Assembly: GCF_001428335.1 (NCBI RefSeq)
Contig: NZ_LMSG01000004.1
Span: forward strand, 25,438-89,437
Direction of reading: 5' to 3'
Length of the DNA stretch: 64,000 bases
Origin: Arthrobacter sp. Soil762
GTDB taxonomy: Bacteria; Actinomycetota; Actinomycetes; Actinomycetales; Micrococcaceae
A model generated the notes under the pieces. The model was not told the origin of the DNA and ran no database searches. It saw nothing but the letters and a program-made list of their open reading frames with translations. This document shows, one piece after another, positions 43,088-51,519 of this stretch. How positions within the stretch are numbered: position 1 is the stretch's first letter; every line of letters starts with the position of its first letter. The position numbers and the translations under genes were made by a program.

Positions 43088-44593
43088 ATGACGCCTGAAA
43101 CGCTGCAACGTGAATTCGATGTCATTGTGATCGGTGCCGGTGCCGTGGGGGAAAACGTCGCCGACCGGGTGGTCCAGGGCGGCCTGACGGCTGTCCTTGT
43201 TGAAGCCGAACTGGTGGGCGGCGAATGCTCGTATTGGGCCTGCATGCCGTCCAAAGCCCTGCTCCGCCCTGGCACCGCCCTGCACGGCGCACAGTCCGTA
43301 CCCGGCGCAGCGGAAGCCGTCACCCTGACACTGGATGCAGCGGCAGTCCTGAAGCGCCGGGACTATTTCACCGCAAACTGGCAGGACGACAGCCAGGTGA
43401 AGTGGCTTGACGATACCGGAATTGAGCTGATCCGTGGCCACGGCTGGATCACCGAGCCGCGCACCGTTGAAGTAGCCGGGCTGGACGGCAACACTTACGG
43501 GCTCAAGGCGCGTCACGCCGTCGTACTCGCCACCGGCTCCACGCCAACCACACCTCCCATCGACGGGCTTGCGGACCTGCGGGTCTGGGGCACACGTGAA
43601 GCCACCTCGGCCAAGGAGGTGCCGGAGCGCCTGGCCGTGATCGGCGGAGGCGTAGCGGGCAGCGAGCTGGCGCAGGCATTCGCACGTCTGGGCTCGGACG
43701 TGACGCTCGTGGCCAGGAGCGGCCTGCTTGGCACGTTCCCCGCAGAGGCCAGCAAGCTTGTGATCGCGGGGCTGCGCGCGGACGGCGTGGCGGTCCGCCT
43801 CAACACGTCCACCGAAAGTGTCCGGGAAAACGACGACGGCACGTTCACCCTCACACTTCAGGACCAGTCGGCGGACGGCCGCACCACCGTCACTGCGGAC
43901 AAGGTCCTCGTTTCAACAGGCCGGCATCCCGCCCTCGAGGGCCTCGGCCTGGAAAGCCTGGGCTTCGAGGCCCAGGACGGGCAGCCACTGACACTCACCA
44001 CCGACTCCACCGGTCTAGTCCAGGGCGTCCAGGACGTCCCGGGCTCCCTGGGCACCCCGGATGAGGAAGGCGACTATCCCTGGCTCTACGCTGTTGGCGA
44101 CGCCGCCGGCAGCAACTTCTTCACACATCAGGGCAAGTACGAGGCCCGCGCCACCGGCGACGCCATCGCGGCCCGCGCCAAGGGCGAACTCAGCGGCACG
44201 CCGGCGGCCTGGAGCCGGTACGCGCAGACCGCCAACCAGCATGCCGTCCCGAACGTGGTGTTCACGGATCCCGAACTGGCGGGCGTGGGGCGCTCGGTGG
44301 AGCAGGCAAAGCGGGACGGCTACAACGTCTCGTCCGTGGAGCTGCCAATCCAAGTGTCAGGTTCGTCCCTGCATTCGGAACACTACGAAGGCTGGGCGCA
44401 ACTGGTGGTGGACGAGGACCGTCGGGTCCTGCTCGGCGCCACCTTCGCGGGCCCGGACGTGGGCGAACTGCTGCACGCGGCCACCATCGCAGTGGTGGGC
44501 GAGGTCCCGCTGGAGCGGCTGTGGCATGCGGTGCCATCGTTTCCCACGGTCAGCGAGGTGTGGCTGCGGCTCCTGGAGAAGTACGGCTTGTAG
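43088..44593 (+). CDS. FAD-dependent pyridine nucleotide-disulfide oxidoreductase
   Basis: A 501-residue flavoenzyme of the lipoamide dehydrogenase / mercuric reductase family. The FAD fold is VIVIGAGAVGENVADRVV, the redox-active pair is in GGECSYWACMPSKALL, the NAD fold is LAVIGGGVAGSELAQAFARL, and the dimer-interface motif HAVPSFPTVSE (His-Glu pair) is at the C-terminus. It probably reduces a disulfide such as lipoamide or mycothione. The substrate cannot be decided from motifs, and no dehydrogenase-complex genes are adjacent. TAGGCT lies 6 nt before ATG (leaderless). Confidence 0.9.
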   Translation: MTPETLQREFDVIVIGAGAVGENVADRVVQGGLTAVLVEAELVGGECSYWACMPSKALLRPGTALHGAQSVPGAAEAVTLTLDAAAVLKRRDYFTANWQDDSQVKWLDDTGIELIRGHGWITEPRTVEVAGLDGNTYGLKARHAVVLATGSTPTTPPIDGLADLRVWGTREATSAKEVPERLAVIGGGVAGSELAQAFARLGSDVTLVARSGLLGTFPAEASKLVIAGLRADGVAVRLNTSTESVRENDDGTFTLTLQDQSADGRTTVTADKVLVSTGRHPALEGLGLESLGFEAQDGQPLTLTTDSTGLVQGVQDVPGSLGTPDEEGDYPWLYAVGDAAGSNFFTHQGKYEARATGDAIAARAKGELSGTPAAWSRYAQTANQHAVPNVVFTDPELAGVGRSVEQAKRDGYNVSSVELPIQVSGSSLHSEHYEGWAQLVVDEDRRVLLGATFAGPDVGELLHAATIAVVGEVPLERLWHAVPSFPTVSEVWLRLLEKYGL

Positions 44594-44649
44594 GAGAGGC
44601 CGCAAGTGGCGCTGGTCTATTCCACCCGCGCCTACTCCAACCGCACTAT

Positions 44650-44678
44650 TTGAACTGACCAGTCAGTTCAGTTAGACT
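44650..44678 (+). promoter_or_regulatory. Promoter and TetR-type operator of the YhgE operon
   Basis: TTGAAC (44650-44655), 17 bp, then TAGACT (44673-44678). The 20-bp palindrome TGAACTGAC-CA-GTCAGTTCA (44651-44670) covers the -35 and most of the spacer. This is the expected place for autorepression by the operon's own TetR protein. Confidence 0.7.
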
Positions 44679-44710
44679 GGAGGTGGACATACACTTTCGA
44701 AAGGCCATTT

Positions 44711-45418
44711 TTGCTCTCCGTACAGCAGCTCCTTGTGAAGGGCCGGCGCGACGATTTGCTTCCGCCCACCTCTCTGCGGGTCGGCCGGGGTGAGCTCCTC
44801 CTCGTCACCGCCGAACGCCAGGACCAGCGGACAGCCCTTGCCCTGACCATCAGCGGGCGCATGAAACCCACTGGCGGCCAGATGTCCTGGGACGCCAACG
44901 AACGCACCAAATCCCTCCGCCTCGCGAGCGCCCTGGTGGATTCCCCCAACGTGAATGAGCCCGAGCAGCACCTCAGTGTCCGGGACCTTGTCACCGAGGA
45001 CCTCGCCCTGATCCCCCGCCGCTACCGGGGCGCGCTGCTGAGCAAGCCCTGGCTCAAAGTCAACAGTTTCGAGGACATCGCGGACCTGTGGACGGAGCAG
45101 CTGGCGCCGGATCGGCGCATTGAACTGCTGACGTCCCTGGCCCTCGCCAACCCGCACACGGACCTTTTGGTGGTGGACTCCCCCGACAGGCACGGTGCCA
45201 ACGCTGCGGACTGGCTCCCGCGGCTTGAGGAGCTGGCGTACGACGCCGGCCGGCCGCTCGCCGTCGTCGTCACCGTTACCGCCCTCCCGGCAGGGTGGAC
45301 GGGTCCGGCCACCGTGATCGGCAACGCCGTCCCTGACGTCGACGAAGCGCCCGATGCGCCGGCTCTCACAGACGAAGAAACCGAATCCCTCTTACTCGAA
45401 ACCGAGGATGCCAAGTGA
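44711..45418 (+). CDS. ABC-ATPase-like protein with degenerate nucleotide site
   Basis: A 235-residue protein with the layout of an ABC ATPase: LRVGRGELLLVTAERQDQRT stands where Walker A should be, then a GRMKPTGG-type turn, and LALANPHTDLLVVDSPDRHG at the Walker B site. Walker A (GxxGxGKST) is absent, no LSGGQ is seen and the Walker B glutamate is serine, so it probably cannot hydrolyse ATP normally. It begins with TTG after AAAGG. Its stop overlaps the YhgE start by 4 nt, implying a structural or regulatory partner of that membrane protein. Confidence 0.75.
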   Translation: MLSVQQLLVKGRRDDLLPPTSLRVGRGELLLVTAERQDQRTALALTISGRMKPTGGQMSWDANERTKSLRLASALVDSPNVNEPEQHLSVRDLVTEDLALIPRRYRGALLSKPWLKVNSFEDIADLWTEQLAPDRRIELLTSLALANPHTDLLVVDSPDRHGANAADWLPRLEELAYDAGRPLAVVVTVTALPAGWTGPATVIGNAVPDVDEAPDAPALTDEETESLLLETEDAK

Positions 45419-47451
45419 CCGTGCTGCGGCTGGCCCGTTCCGAACTCAAGCGGATGACCGGTGGGTTGCTGCCTAAGCTGACCATCCTGGCCCTGATCAT
45501 GGTGCCGCTCCTGTACGGGGCCGTGTACCTGTACGCCAACTGGAATCCCTACGGGAACCTCAACCAGATCGAGGCCGCCCTGGTGGTGGAAGACACCGGC
45601 GCCACGTCCAGCGACGGGACCGAGCTCCAGGCGGGCAAGAAGGTGGCGGACGGCCTGGTGGAGGGCAACGTCTTCAACTGGCAGGCGGTCCCCTCGGCGG
45701 CCGAGGCCGACGAAGGGGTCAGCAGCGGCAAGTACGCGTTTGCACTGAAAATCCCGGCAGAGTTCTCCACAAACCTGGTCTCACCCGGCAGCTTCGATTC
45801 GGCCAGCCAGGCGATGCTGAACGTCACCACCAACGATGCCAACAACTACCTGCTGAGCACCATCGTGGACAAGCTGACCACCGCGGTGCACACAACGGTG
45901 GCCAAGGAAGTGGGTGAAGAGACGGCGAACCAGCTGCTCACCGGGTTCGGCACCATCCACGCCCAGATGCTCAAGGCCGCAGACGGCGCCGGGCAGCTGA
46001 CGGACGGCGTGGCCACCCTCCGCGACGGGACGGTCACCCTGCATACAGGCACCAGCGAGCTCAGCGCAGGAGCCGGCGAGCTGTACAACGGGCAGCTGAA
46101 ACTGCGGGACGGGGCCAATCAGCTGACCGACGGCGCCGGGCAGCTCAGCAGCGGGCTCTCCGTCCTGAAGGACAGCACCGCCACGCTGCCCACCGATACC
46201 CGGACGCTGGCCAACGGCGCGGCCCAGGTTGCCGCGGGGAACGCCCAGCTGAACACCAAGGTCCAGGACGTCGTCACGCAGCTTGATGCCGCGGACCAAG
46301 GACTCCGGACGCGTGTGATCGAATCGAATGCCCGCCTGGTCGCGTCCGAAGTGATCACCCAGGTGCAGGCAGACAAAATCCTGGCCGACTTCGATGCGGT
46401 GGCAGCCTCCAGCCCCGTGGCCGCGGCGAAAACCCGGATCCAGACCGATGCCACCCAGATCCAGCAGCTCGCGGACGGCGCCGAAGCCGTGAGCGTCGGC
46501 GCAGCCCAGCTGGCCACGGCCACCCCTGCGCTGAAAGACGCCATTGTTCAGGCTTCCGGTGGCGCTGACCAGCTCCACACCGGGGCGGCCACGCTGGCCA
46601 CCGGCGAGCAGACTGCGCTCGACGGCGCCGGACGCCTCGCGGAAGGGGCGCAAACGCTCGACGCCGGTGCGGGGCAGCTGGAAGCCGGGGCCGGCACCGC
46701 CGCTGACGGCTCACGGACGCTGACCGACGAAATTTCCAAGGGAGCCGGGCAGGTGCCCAACCCGGACGATTCGCAGAAGAGCAGCCTCTCAGAGGTGATT
46801 GCCGATCCCGTTGCGGTCAGCAATGTCTCCCAGGCAAAGGCGGACTCCTACGGCGCGGGGCTGGCACCGTTCTTCCTGACGCTCGCCTTGTGGATCGGCA
46901 TCTTCATGCTGGTCCAGGCGATGCGGCCCATCACCCAGCGGGCCCTGGCGTCGAACGCCCCGGCCTGGAAAATCGCCGTCGGCGGCTGGCTTCCGTTCCT
47001 GGCCGTTTCGGTGGTGCAGGCGAGCCTGCTGACCCTCGTGGTGAACCTGGCGTTGGGCCTCAACCCCGCGCATCCGGTGCTGATGTGGCTGTTTATGCTG
47101 GCCGCTGCCATGGCCTTCAGCGCCATCATCCAAGGCATCGTGGCGCTGCTGGGGTCACCCGGCAAGCTGGTGGTGCTGATCCTGCTGGTGCTGCAGCTGG
47201 TGTCCTCGGGGGGCACGTTCCCCTGGCAGACCACTCCGCAGCCGCTCCATGTTGTCCACGAAATCCTGCCCATGGGCTACGTGGTCACGGGCATGCGGCA
47301 CCTCATCTACGGAGCGGACCTTTCCGGGATCGTGCCCACTGTCCTGGGGCTGCTCGGCTACACGTTGCTGGGCGCGGCGATGTCCACGTTTGCTGTCCGG
47401 AAGCACAAATACTGGACGCTCAAAACGCTCAAACCGGAGATCGCGGTATGA
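45415..47451 (+). CDS. YhgE/Pip-family membrane protein
   Basis: A 678-residue membrane protein. One N-terminal helix (about 21-42, KLTILALIMVPLLYGAVYLY) is followed by a large extracytoplasmic region at about 45-470 with repeated LxDGAxQL/TGAxTL coiled segments. Five helices of ABC-2 permease type lie at about 480-665. This is the YhgE/Pip architecture, related to phage-infection protein and ESX/T7SS-associated proteins. The start is GTG with a GTGA overlap, and the stop overlaps the TetR start. Substrate or partner is unknown. Confidence 0.88.
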   Translation: MTVLRLARSELKRMTGGLLPKLTILALIMVPLLYGAVYLYANWNPYGNLNQIEAALVVEDTGATSSDGTELQAGKKVADGLVEGNVFNWQAVPSAAEADEGVSSGKYAFALKIPAEFSTNLVSPGSFDSASQAMLNVTTNDANNYLLSTIVDKLTTAVHTTVAKEVGEETANQLLTGFGTIHAQMLKAADGAGQLTDGVATLRDGTVTLHTGTSELSAGAGELYNGQLKLRDGANQLTDGAGQLSSGLSVLKDSTATLPTDTRTLANGAAQVAAGNAQLNTKVQDVVTQLDAADQGLRTRVIESNARLVASEVITQVQADKILADFDAVAASSPVAAAKTRIQTDATQIQQLADGAEAVSVGAAQLATATPALKDAIVQASGGADQLHTGAATLATGEQTALDGAGRLAEGAQTLDAGAGQLEAGAGTAADGSRTLTDEISKGAGQVPNPDDSQKSSLSEVIADPVAVSNVSQAKADSYGAGLAPFFLTLALWIGIFMLVQAMRPITQRALASNAPAWKIAVGGWLPFLAVSVVQASLLTLVVNLALGLNPAHPVLMWLFMLAAAMAFSAIIQGIVALLGSPGKLVVLILLVLQLVSSGGTFPWQTTPQPLHVVHEILPMGYVVTGMRHLIYGADLSGIVPTVLGLLGYTLLGAAMSTFAVRKHKYWTLKTLKPEIAV

Positions 47452-48164
47452 GCCCGCCCGCGCCGGGATCCGGGGTGCCTGATCCCGGCGTGCATGATCC
47501 TGTCGGGCACGATCCTGGCGTGCATGATCCCGTGGGGCACGATCCCGCCATGCACGGTCCCGCCGAGAAGAAACTCCGCCCGGCCCGGACCAATGCCACC
47601 CGGCAGAAGCTCTTCGACGCGTCCATGGAGCTGATCGGCCAGCGTGGCGCAGCGGGTGTCACTGTGGACGAAATTGCCGCGGCGGCGGGTGTCTCCAAGG
47701 GCACTGTCTACTACAACTTCGGCAGCAAGTCGGACCTGATCGCGCAGCTGCTGCGGCACGGCGTGGACATCCTGAAGGCACGCCTGCTTAGCGAGGCCTG
47801 GCATCCTGGGGCCGATCCACTGGTGGCCATGGAGGCAATGATCGGCCAGGCCATGGATTTTATGGACGATTACCCGTCCTTCGCCCGTTTGTGGGTGAGC
47901 GAAAACTGGCGGACTCCCAGCGAATGGCGGGACACGTTCGCGGTGCTCCGGTCTGAACTCCTGGCGGTCATCGGCGCGGCCATAGAGAACGTCGCTGCCG
48001 TCTATCGGGTGGACGAAACGGTCTCGCGGGGCAGCCTCGAGACGGCGATCTTTGGCGCCTGCTTTGTGGTGGGGCTTGACCGGCAGACCTACAACCCGGA
48101 ACGCACCCGTGACCAAAGCGTTGCAGCAATCATGGCAATCATGCGCGGCTATGTCGTGAAGTAG
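47448..48164 (+). CDS. TetR-family regulator with His/Asp/Pro tandem-repeat N-terminus
   Basis: A 238-residue regulator. The first 45 residues hold a 10-residue tandem repeat (DPGVHDPVGH, residues 12-21 and 22-31, then a partial copy). The TetR DNA-binding domain is at about 48-95 (KLFDASMELIGQRGAAGVTV; VSKGTVYYNFGSKSDLI). The C-terminal ligand domain (TetR_C, SEWRDTFAVLRSELLAVIG) follows. ATGA overlap with the YhgE gene makes it the third operon gene. It most likely represses the palindrome at 44651. Confidence 0.88.
   Translation: MSPPAPGSGVPDPGVHDPVGHDPGVHDPVGHDPAMHGPAEKKLRPARTNATRQKLFDASMELIGQRGAAGVTVDEIAAAAGVSKGTVYYNFGSKSDLIAQLLRHGVDILKARLLSEAWHPGADPLVAMEAMIGQAMDFMDDYPSFARLWVSENWRTPSEWRDTFAVLRSELLAVIGAAIENVAAVYRVDETVSRGSLETAIFGACFVVGLDRQTYNPERTRDQSVAAIMAIMRGYVVK
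47481..47560 (+). repeat. 30-bp tandem repeat within the TetR gene
   Basis: Unit 1 at 47481-47510, unit 2 at 47511-47540 (few mismatches), and a partial third copy at 47541-47560. It encodes DPGVHDPVGH per unit and stays in frame. Confidence 0.85.
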
Positions 48165-48169
48165 CAGGA

Positions 48170-48850
48170 ATGATTGGACACATGCGCCACATGGGTAAAA
48201 GCGGGAAGTTCGCCGTGATCGCGGCCGTCGCCGCCTTGGGCATGCTGGTGCTCACCGCCATCACCCTGGAAGAGGCCGTGATGGTCACGTTCCTGGGCCT
48301 GGTTGCGCTGGCCTATGTTGCGGCCGTGGCGGAGGTCCTGGCCCGGGGGCGCCACTTTGTATTGGTTGCCACGGCTGTGGGATCCAGCCTCACCATTGCC
48401 TTCTCCCTTGCCTTCGTCAGCACCTGGGAGCTGGCCTTCGCCGAGCAGTCGTCGATCTTCGGCACACCGCTCCCCACCGGGGATCCGGACAACTATTTCT
48501 ACTGGGGTGGGGCCTCAGCGGTGGCCACGCTAGCGGTCCTGTTCCTTGGCGCAGTCTGGCCGGCGGGCAGGCGGTTGGGGACTGCCAAACGGAGGCCCTC
48601 GCCAGCCAAGCGGCGGCCCGCTTCCGGCACTGGCCGCCCTGCTGCGCGGCGCCCGGCAACCGGAGCCACCGCGGCCCGGGGCGCGGCACCCCGGGGTGCC
48701 GCCACCGCTCAGCGTTCGTCAGGCACCCGCGCGCCCGCCCGGATGCCTGCCTCGGCAGCCAAGCGGCCGTCGTCGTCCGCTTCCCCGGTCCGCAAACCGG
48801 CACCCAAACCGGGCACCAAGACGGGCGCTAAACCGGCGCCCCGCCGCTGA
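48170..48850 (+). CDS. Membrane protein with basic, low-complexity tail
   Basis: A 226-residue protein. Four hydrophobic segments lie in the first 130 residues (FAVIAAVAALGMLVLTAITL; MVTFLGLVALAYVAAVAEVL; FVLVATAVGSSLTIAFSLAF; ATLAVLFLGAVWPA). A roughly 90-residue Arg/Ala/Pro/Lys-rich tail, probably disordered and cytoplasmic, follows. I do not recognise the family. It starts 5 nt after the TetR stop. The last 142 nt overlap the EamA gene on the other strand. Confidence 0.6.
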   Translation: MIGHMRHMGKSGKFAVIAAVAALGMLVLTAITLEEAVMVTFLGLVALAYVAAVAEVLARGRHFVLVATAVGSSLTIAFSLAFVSTWELAFAEQSSIFGTPLPTGDPDNYFYWGGASAVATLAVLFLGAVWPAGRRLGTAKRRPSPAKRRPASGTGRPAARRPATGATAARGAAPRGAATAQRSSGTRAPARMPASAAKRPSSSASPVRKPAPKPGTKTGAKPAPRR

Positions 48851-49737
48851 CCCAGCCGCAGAACCTGCCGGCCGCGGCCGGCGAGCACGGCGGTCGCCAC
48901 CCCGCCCAGGAGGAGCAGCCCGCCAACCAGTTCCGCCGGCGTCGGCACCTCCCCCAATGCCAGCCAGGCAGCGCTCATGCCCACCACGGGAACCAGCAGG
49001 GTGAAGGGCACCACGGCCGACGACGGATAGCTGGCCAGGAGCCGGTTCCAGATCCCATACCCCACCAGCGACGCGAAAATGGCTGTGTACAGCGCACTCA
49101 GGATCGTGGCCGCCTGGAGGTCTGCCAGCGTGCCGAACACGGCATCCGGGCCGTCCACCAGCAGCGACAGCCCGGCGAGGGGCAGCGGAACCACTGCGCC
49201 GGACCAGACCACCAGCCCCAGCCCGGAGGCGGCCTTGGCCTGACGCGCGATGACGTTCCCGGCCGCCCAGGACAGGGCGGCTCCCAGCACGATGATGAGC
49301 GGGAGCACCGGGGCCACGGCACTGCGGCCGACGGCCACCACGGCCAGCCCCGCAACGCCAAGAACGACGCCGGCCAGTTGGCTCCGGCTGGGCCGCTCGC
49401 GCAGGAACCCGGCGGCCAGGAGGACGGTGAGCAGCACCTGCGCCTGGAGGACCAGGGAGGCGAGGCCTGCCGGCATGCCCAGCGCCATGGCCAGGTAGAG
49501 GAGGCCGAACTGGCCCGCGCTCATAAAGACGCCGACGCCGATGATCGCCTTCCAGCTGACGTCAGGCTTCCTGATGAAGAAGATCCAGGGGAAGACCACC
49601 AGGAGGAACCGCATGGCCACAAACAGCAGCGGGGGAACCTCACGGCCGTTCGCATGCAGGCCGAAGTCGATGGCCACGAAGTTCAGGCCCCAGAGAACGG
49701 CGACCAAGGCAGCAAGGAGGGAGTGTCGGAGATTCAC
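48709..49737 (-). CDS. EamA/DMT-family transporter
   Basis: A 342-residue transporter. Ten hydrophobic helices occur in the first 290 residues (LLAALVAVLWGLNFVAIDFG; PPLLFVAMRFLLVVFPWIFF; LLLIIVLGAALSWAAGNVIA-type). Family members export amino acids or metabolites. The C-terminal 50 residues are charged and low-complexity and overlap the neighbouring gene. GTG 49737 starts the conserved helix 1. AAGAGT lies 6 nt before it. It is divergent from a LysR gene, which probably regulates it. Confidence 0.82.
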   Translation of the reverse strand: MNLRHSLLAALVAVLWGLNFVAIDFGLHANGREVPPLLFVAMRFLLVVFPWIFFIRKPDVSWKAIIGVGVFMSAGQFGLLYLAMALGMPAGLASLVLQAQVLLTVLLAAGFLRERPSRSQLAGVVLGVAGLAVVAVGRSAVAPVLPLIIVLGAALSWAAGNVIARQAKAASGLGLVVWSGAVVPLPLAGLSLLVDGPDAVFGTLADLQAATILSALYTAIFASLVGYGIWNRLLASYPSSAVVPFTLLVPVVGMSAAWLALGEVPTPAELVGGLLLLGGVATAVLAGRGRQVLRLGQRRGAGLAPVLVPGLGAGLRTGEADDDGRLAAEAGIRAGARVPDER

Positions 49738-49809
49738 GGTCCCACTCTTGCAGACGGACAGATGAAGCACCAGCGTTGAATTCTGCGTCGAATCATGTAG
49801 ATTTGCTTC
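49738..49809. promoter_or_regulatory. Divergent EamA / LysR promoter region
   Basis: 72 bp between divergent starts. ATGAAGCA (49762-49769) and TGCTTCAT (49804-49811) are perfect inverted copies. TAGATT (49798-49803) is the LysR -10, 6 nt before ATG. It is a likely LysR binding region. Confidence 0.5.
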
Positions 49810-50721
49810 ATGATTGAGATCGGCTCACTGCGGGCCCTGGCGGCGATTGAACAGCACGGTTCGGTCATAGCGGCGTCGGAGGTGATGGGCTTCAGCCCGT
49901 CGGCCGTCTCCCAACAGATCAAGAAGCTGGAGAAGCAGACCGGGTTCCCCGTCCTGGAACGTCGCGGCCGCGGGGTGCTGCTGACCGAGCGGGGGCTCAC
50001 CCTGGCAGCGTACGGCCGGCGCATCCTGTCGGAGCTCGAGGAACTGGAATCCACGCTCTTGGCGGATCCGGCCAAACCTACCGGGCACCTCAAGGTTGTT
50101 GCCTTTTCCACGGCCTGCAGGGGCCTCGTGGGGCCGCTGCTGGGACGGCTGGCCTCATCCGGAGCGGATCTGGACCTCAGCGTACTGGCCGAGGACCCTC
50201 GGGAAGCGGTGGCGCGGGTGGCCAACGGGGAGGCGGACCTGGGTGTGGTCCACAACTGGAACTCCGTCCCGCTGGTCATACCGGAGCACATGACCCTCGA
50301 ATGGCTATGCGAGGACGTCGCGGACGTCCTGGTGCACCGCAACCATCCCTTGGCAGGACGCGGCCAGGTGGAACCGGCGGATCTGGTGGACGAACGCTGG
50401 ATCAGCACGCCGCACGGAGCCATCTGCAACGAGGCCCTGGTGAGGATCTTCGCCGACCTTGGCCGGGTGCCGGACATCAGGGTCTACGATCCAGACTTCG
50501 CAACCCACATCGCACTGGTGGAGCAGGGAGCCGTTGTGGCGCTGGTCCCCCGCCTCGGCAGGCCCGCCCTGCCTGCGGACGTCGTCGGCCTGCCCCTGGT
50601 CAACCCCACGCAGGTCAGGCAGGTGGGCATCGTGTACCGCCGCACCATGGCGGCGAGCCCGGGCATCCAGCACGTCGCCGGACTGCTGCGGGAGGTCGCC
50701 GGGTCCAGTGCGGGACCTTGA
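49810..50721 (+). CDS. LysR-family transcriptional regulator
   Basis: A 303-residue regulator. HTH at about 3-60 (SLRALAAIEQHGSVIAASEV; FSPSAVSQQIKKLEKQTG), effector domain at about 90-300. It divides from the EamA exporter gene by 72 bp, the usual regulator-target arrangement. The ligand is unknown, probably the compound moved by the transporter. The transcript appears leaderless. Confidence 0.9.
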   Translation: MIEIGSLRALAAIEQHGSVIAASEVMGFSPSAVSQQIKKLEKQTGFPVLERRGRGVLLTERGLTLAAYGRRILSELEELESTLLADPAKPTGHLKVVAFSTACRGLVGPLLGRLASSGADLDLSVLAEDPREAVARVANGEADLGVVHNWNSVPLVIPEHMTLEWLCEDVADVLVHRNHPLAGRGQVEPADLVDERWISTPHGAICNEALVRIFADLGRVPDIRVYDPDFATHIALVEQGAVVALVPRLGRPALPADVVGLPLVNPTQVRQVGIVYRRTMAASPGIQHVAGLLREVAGSSAGP

Positions 50722-50750
50722 GCCCTGTGGGGTCAGTGGATCCCGTGGCG

Positions 50751-51278
50751 TTAGTGGGCTCGCGGGACCTTGAACTTGGTCAGCCGGGCGTCCTGCCCAT
50801 CCAGCTCGGCCCAGGATTTTTCCGTTTCCAGCACCGTGAGGGCGCTGGTGGGGTAGCGGGTGGCGGCGTCCATGTAGGCGTCGTGGTTTGAGTCCCGTGA
50901 GGCCAGGTGCATGGCGAGGTCCTGGACGCCAGGCATGTGCGAGATGAGCATCAGCGTGGTCACGGTGTCAGGCACGTGGTTGACCACGGCGAGCATCCGC
51001 AGCGCAGAGGCGGCGTAGAGGCCGTCCTCAAGTTTCGGCGTCGGGGCCTTGTCCCCCAGTTCCGAGCACACCCAGGTGCAGGTCTGGCGGGTGCGGAGAG
51101 CACTGGAACAGAGGATGAAGTCCGGGAGAATGCCATGTTTGACCAGCCACTTGCCAGCCAGGGGCGCCTCGCGGTGCCCCCGTTCCTCCAGCGGCCGCTC
51201 ATGATCCGCCACGCCGCCGGGCCAGTCGGACTTGGCATGCCGCATGATCACCAGGCGTTTGATGTGGTGGTCGCTCAT
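50751..51278 (-). CDS. SixA-like histidine phosphatase
   Basis: A 175-residue histidine phosphatase. The RHG motif is LVIMRHAKSDW, and the second catalytic His is in MLISHMPGVQDLAMHL. Length and motif order match SixA, which dephosphorylates phosphohistidine in signalling proteins; the partner here is unknown. TAGGCT lies 6 nt before ATG with no SD (leaderless). It converges with the LysR gene. Confidence 0.85.
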   Translation of the reverse strand: MSDHHIKRLVIMRHAKSDWPGGVADHERPLEERGHREAPLAGKWLVKHGILPDFILCSSALRTRQTCTWVCSELGDKAPTPKLEDGLYAASALRMLAVVNHVPDTVTTLMLISHMPGVQDLAMHLASRDSNHDAYMDAATRYPTSALTVLETEKSWAELDGQDARLTKFKVPRAH

Positions 51279-51466
51279 CCCCCAAGCCTAGACCCGCAAG
51301 ACCCGCGGCGCCGCCGTCAAACAACAGCCGCGGAGGCCAATACTCGCGAGCCCGGACGCGCAAAAGCGATATTTCACGTAGAGAGGGCGCTGCAGCGCAG
51401 CGGGGCATCCTGAAAGCGCCGTTGTTGCGTGAGGAACGAACGCAGGCGCCGAAGGATGGGCCGCGA

Positions 51467-51508
51467 AAGCGAAAGCGGCCGTCCCAACAGGGAGAGCCGC
51501 TTTCGCTT
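51467..51508 (-). terminator. Hairpin downstream of the winged-helix gene
   Basis: AAGCGAAAGCGGC (51467-51479) and GCCGCTTTCGCTT (51496-51508) form a perfect 13-bp stem with a 16-nt loop, 12 nt beyond the stop at 51520. No long T-run follows. Confidence 0.65.
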
Positions 51509-51519
51509 GGCGTTAAGGA

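Noticed and set aside
46890..47447. Upstream in-frame extension of the TetR gene
   Set aside because: It lies inside the YhgE gene; the ATGA overlap marks the true start.
47481..47560. Possible CRISPR-like direct repeats
   Set aside because: The units are contiguous, coding and in frame, without spacers.
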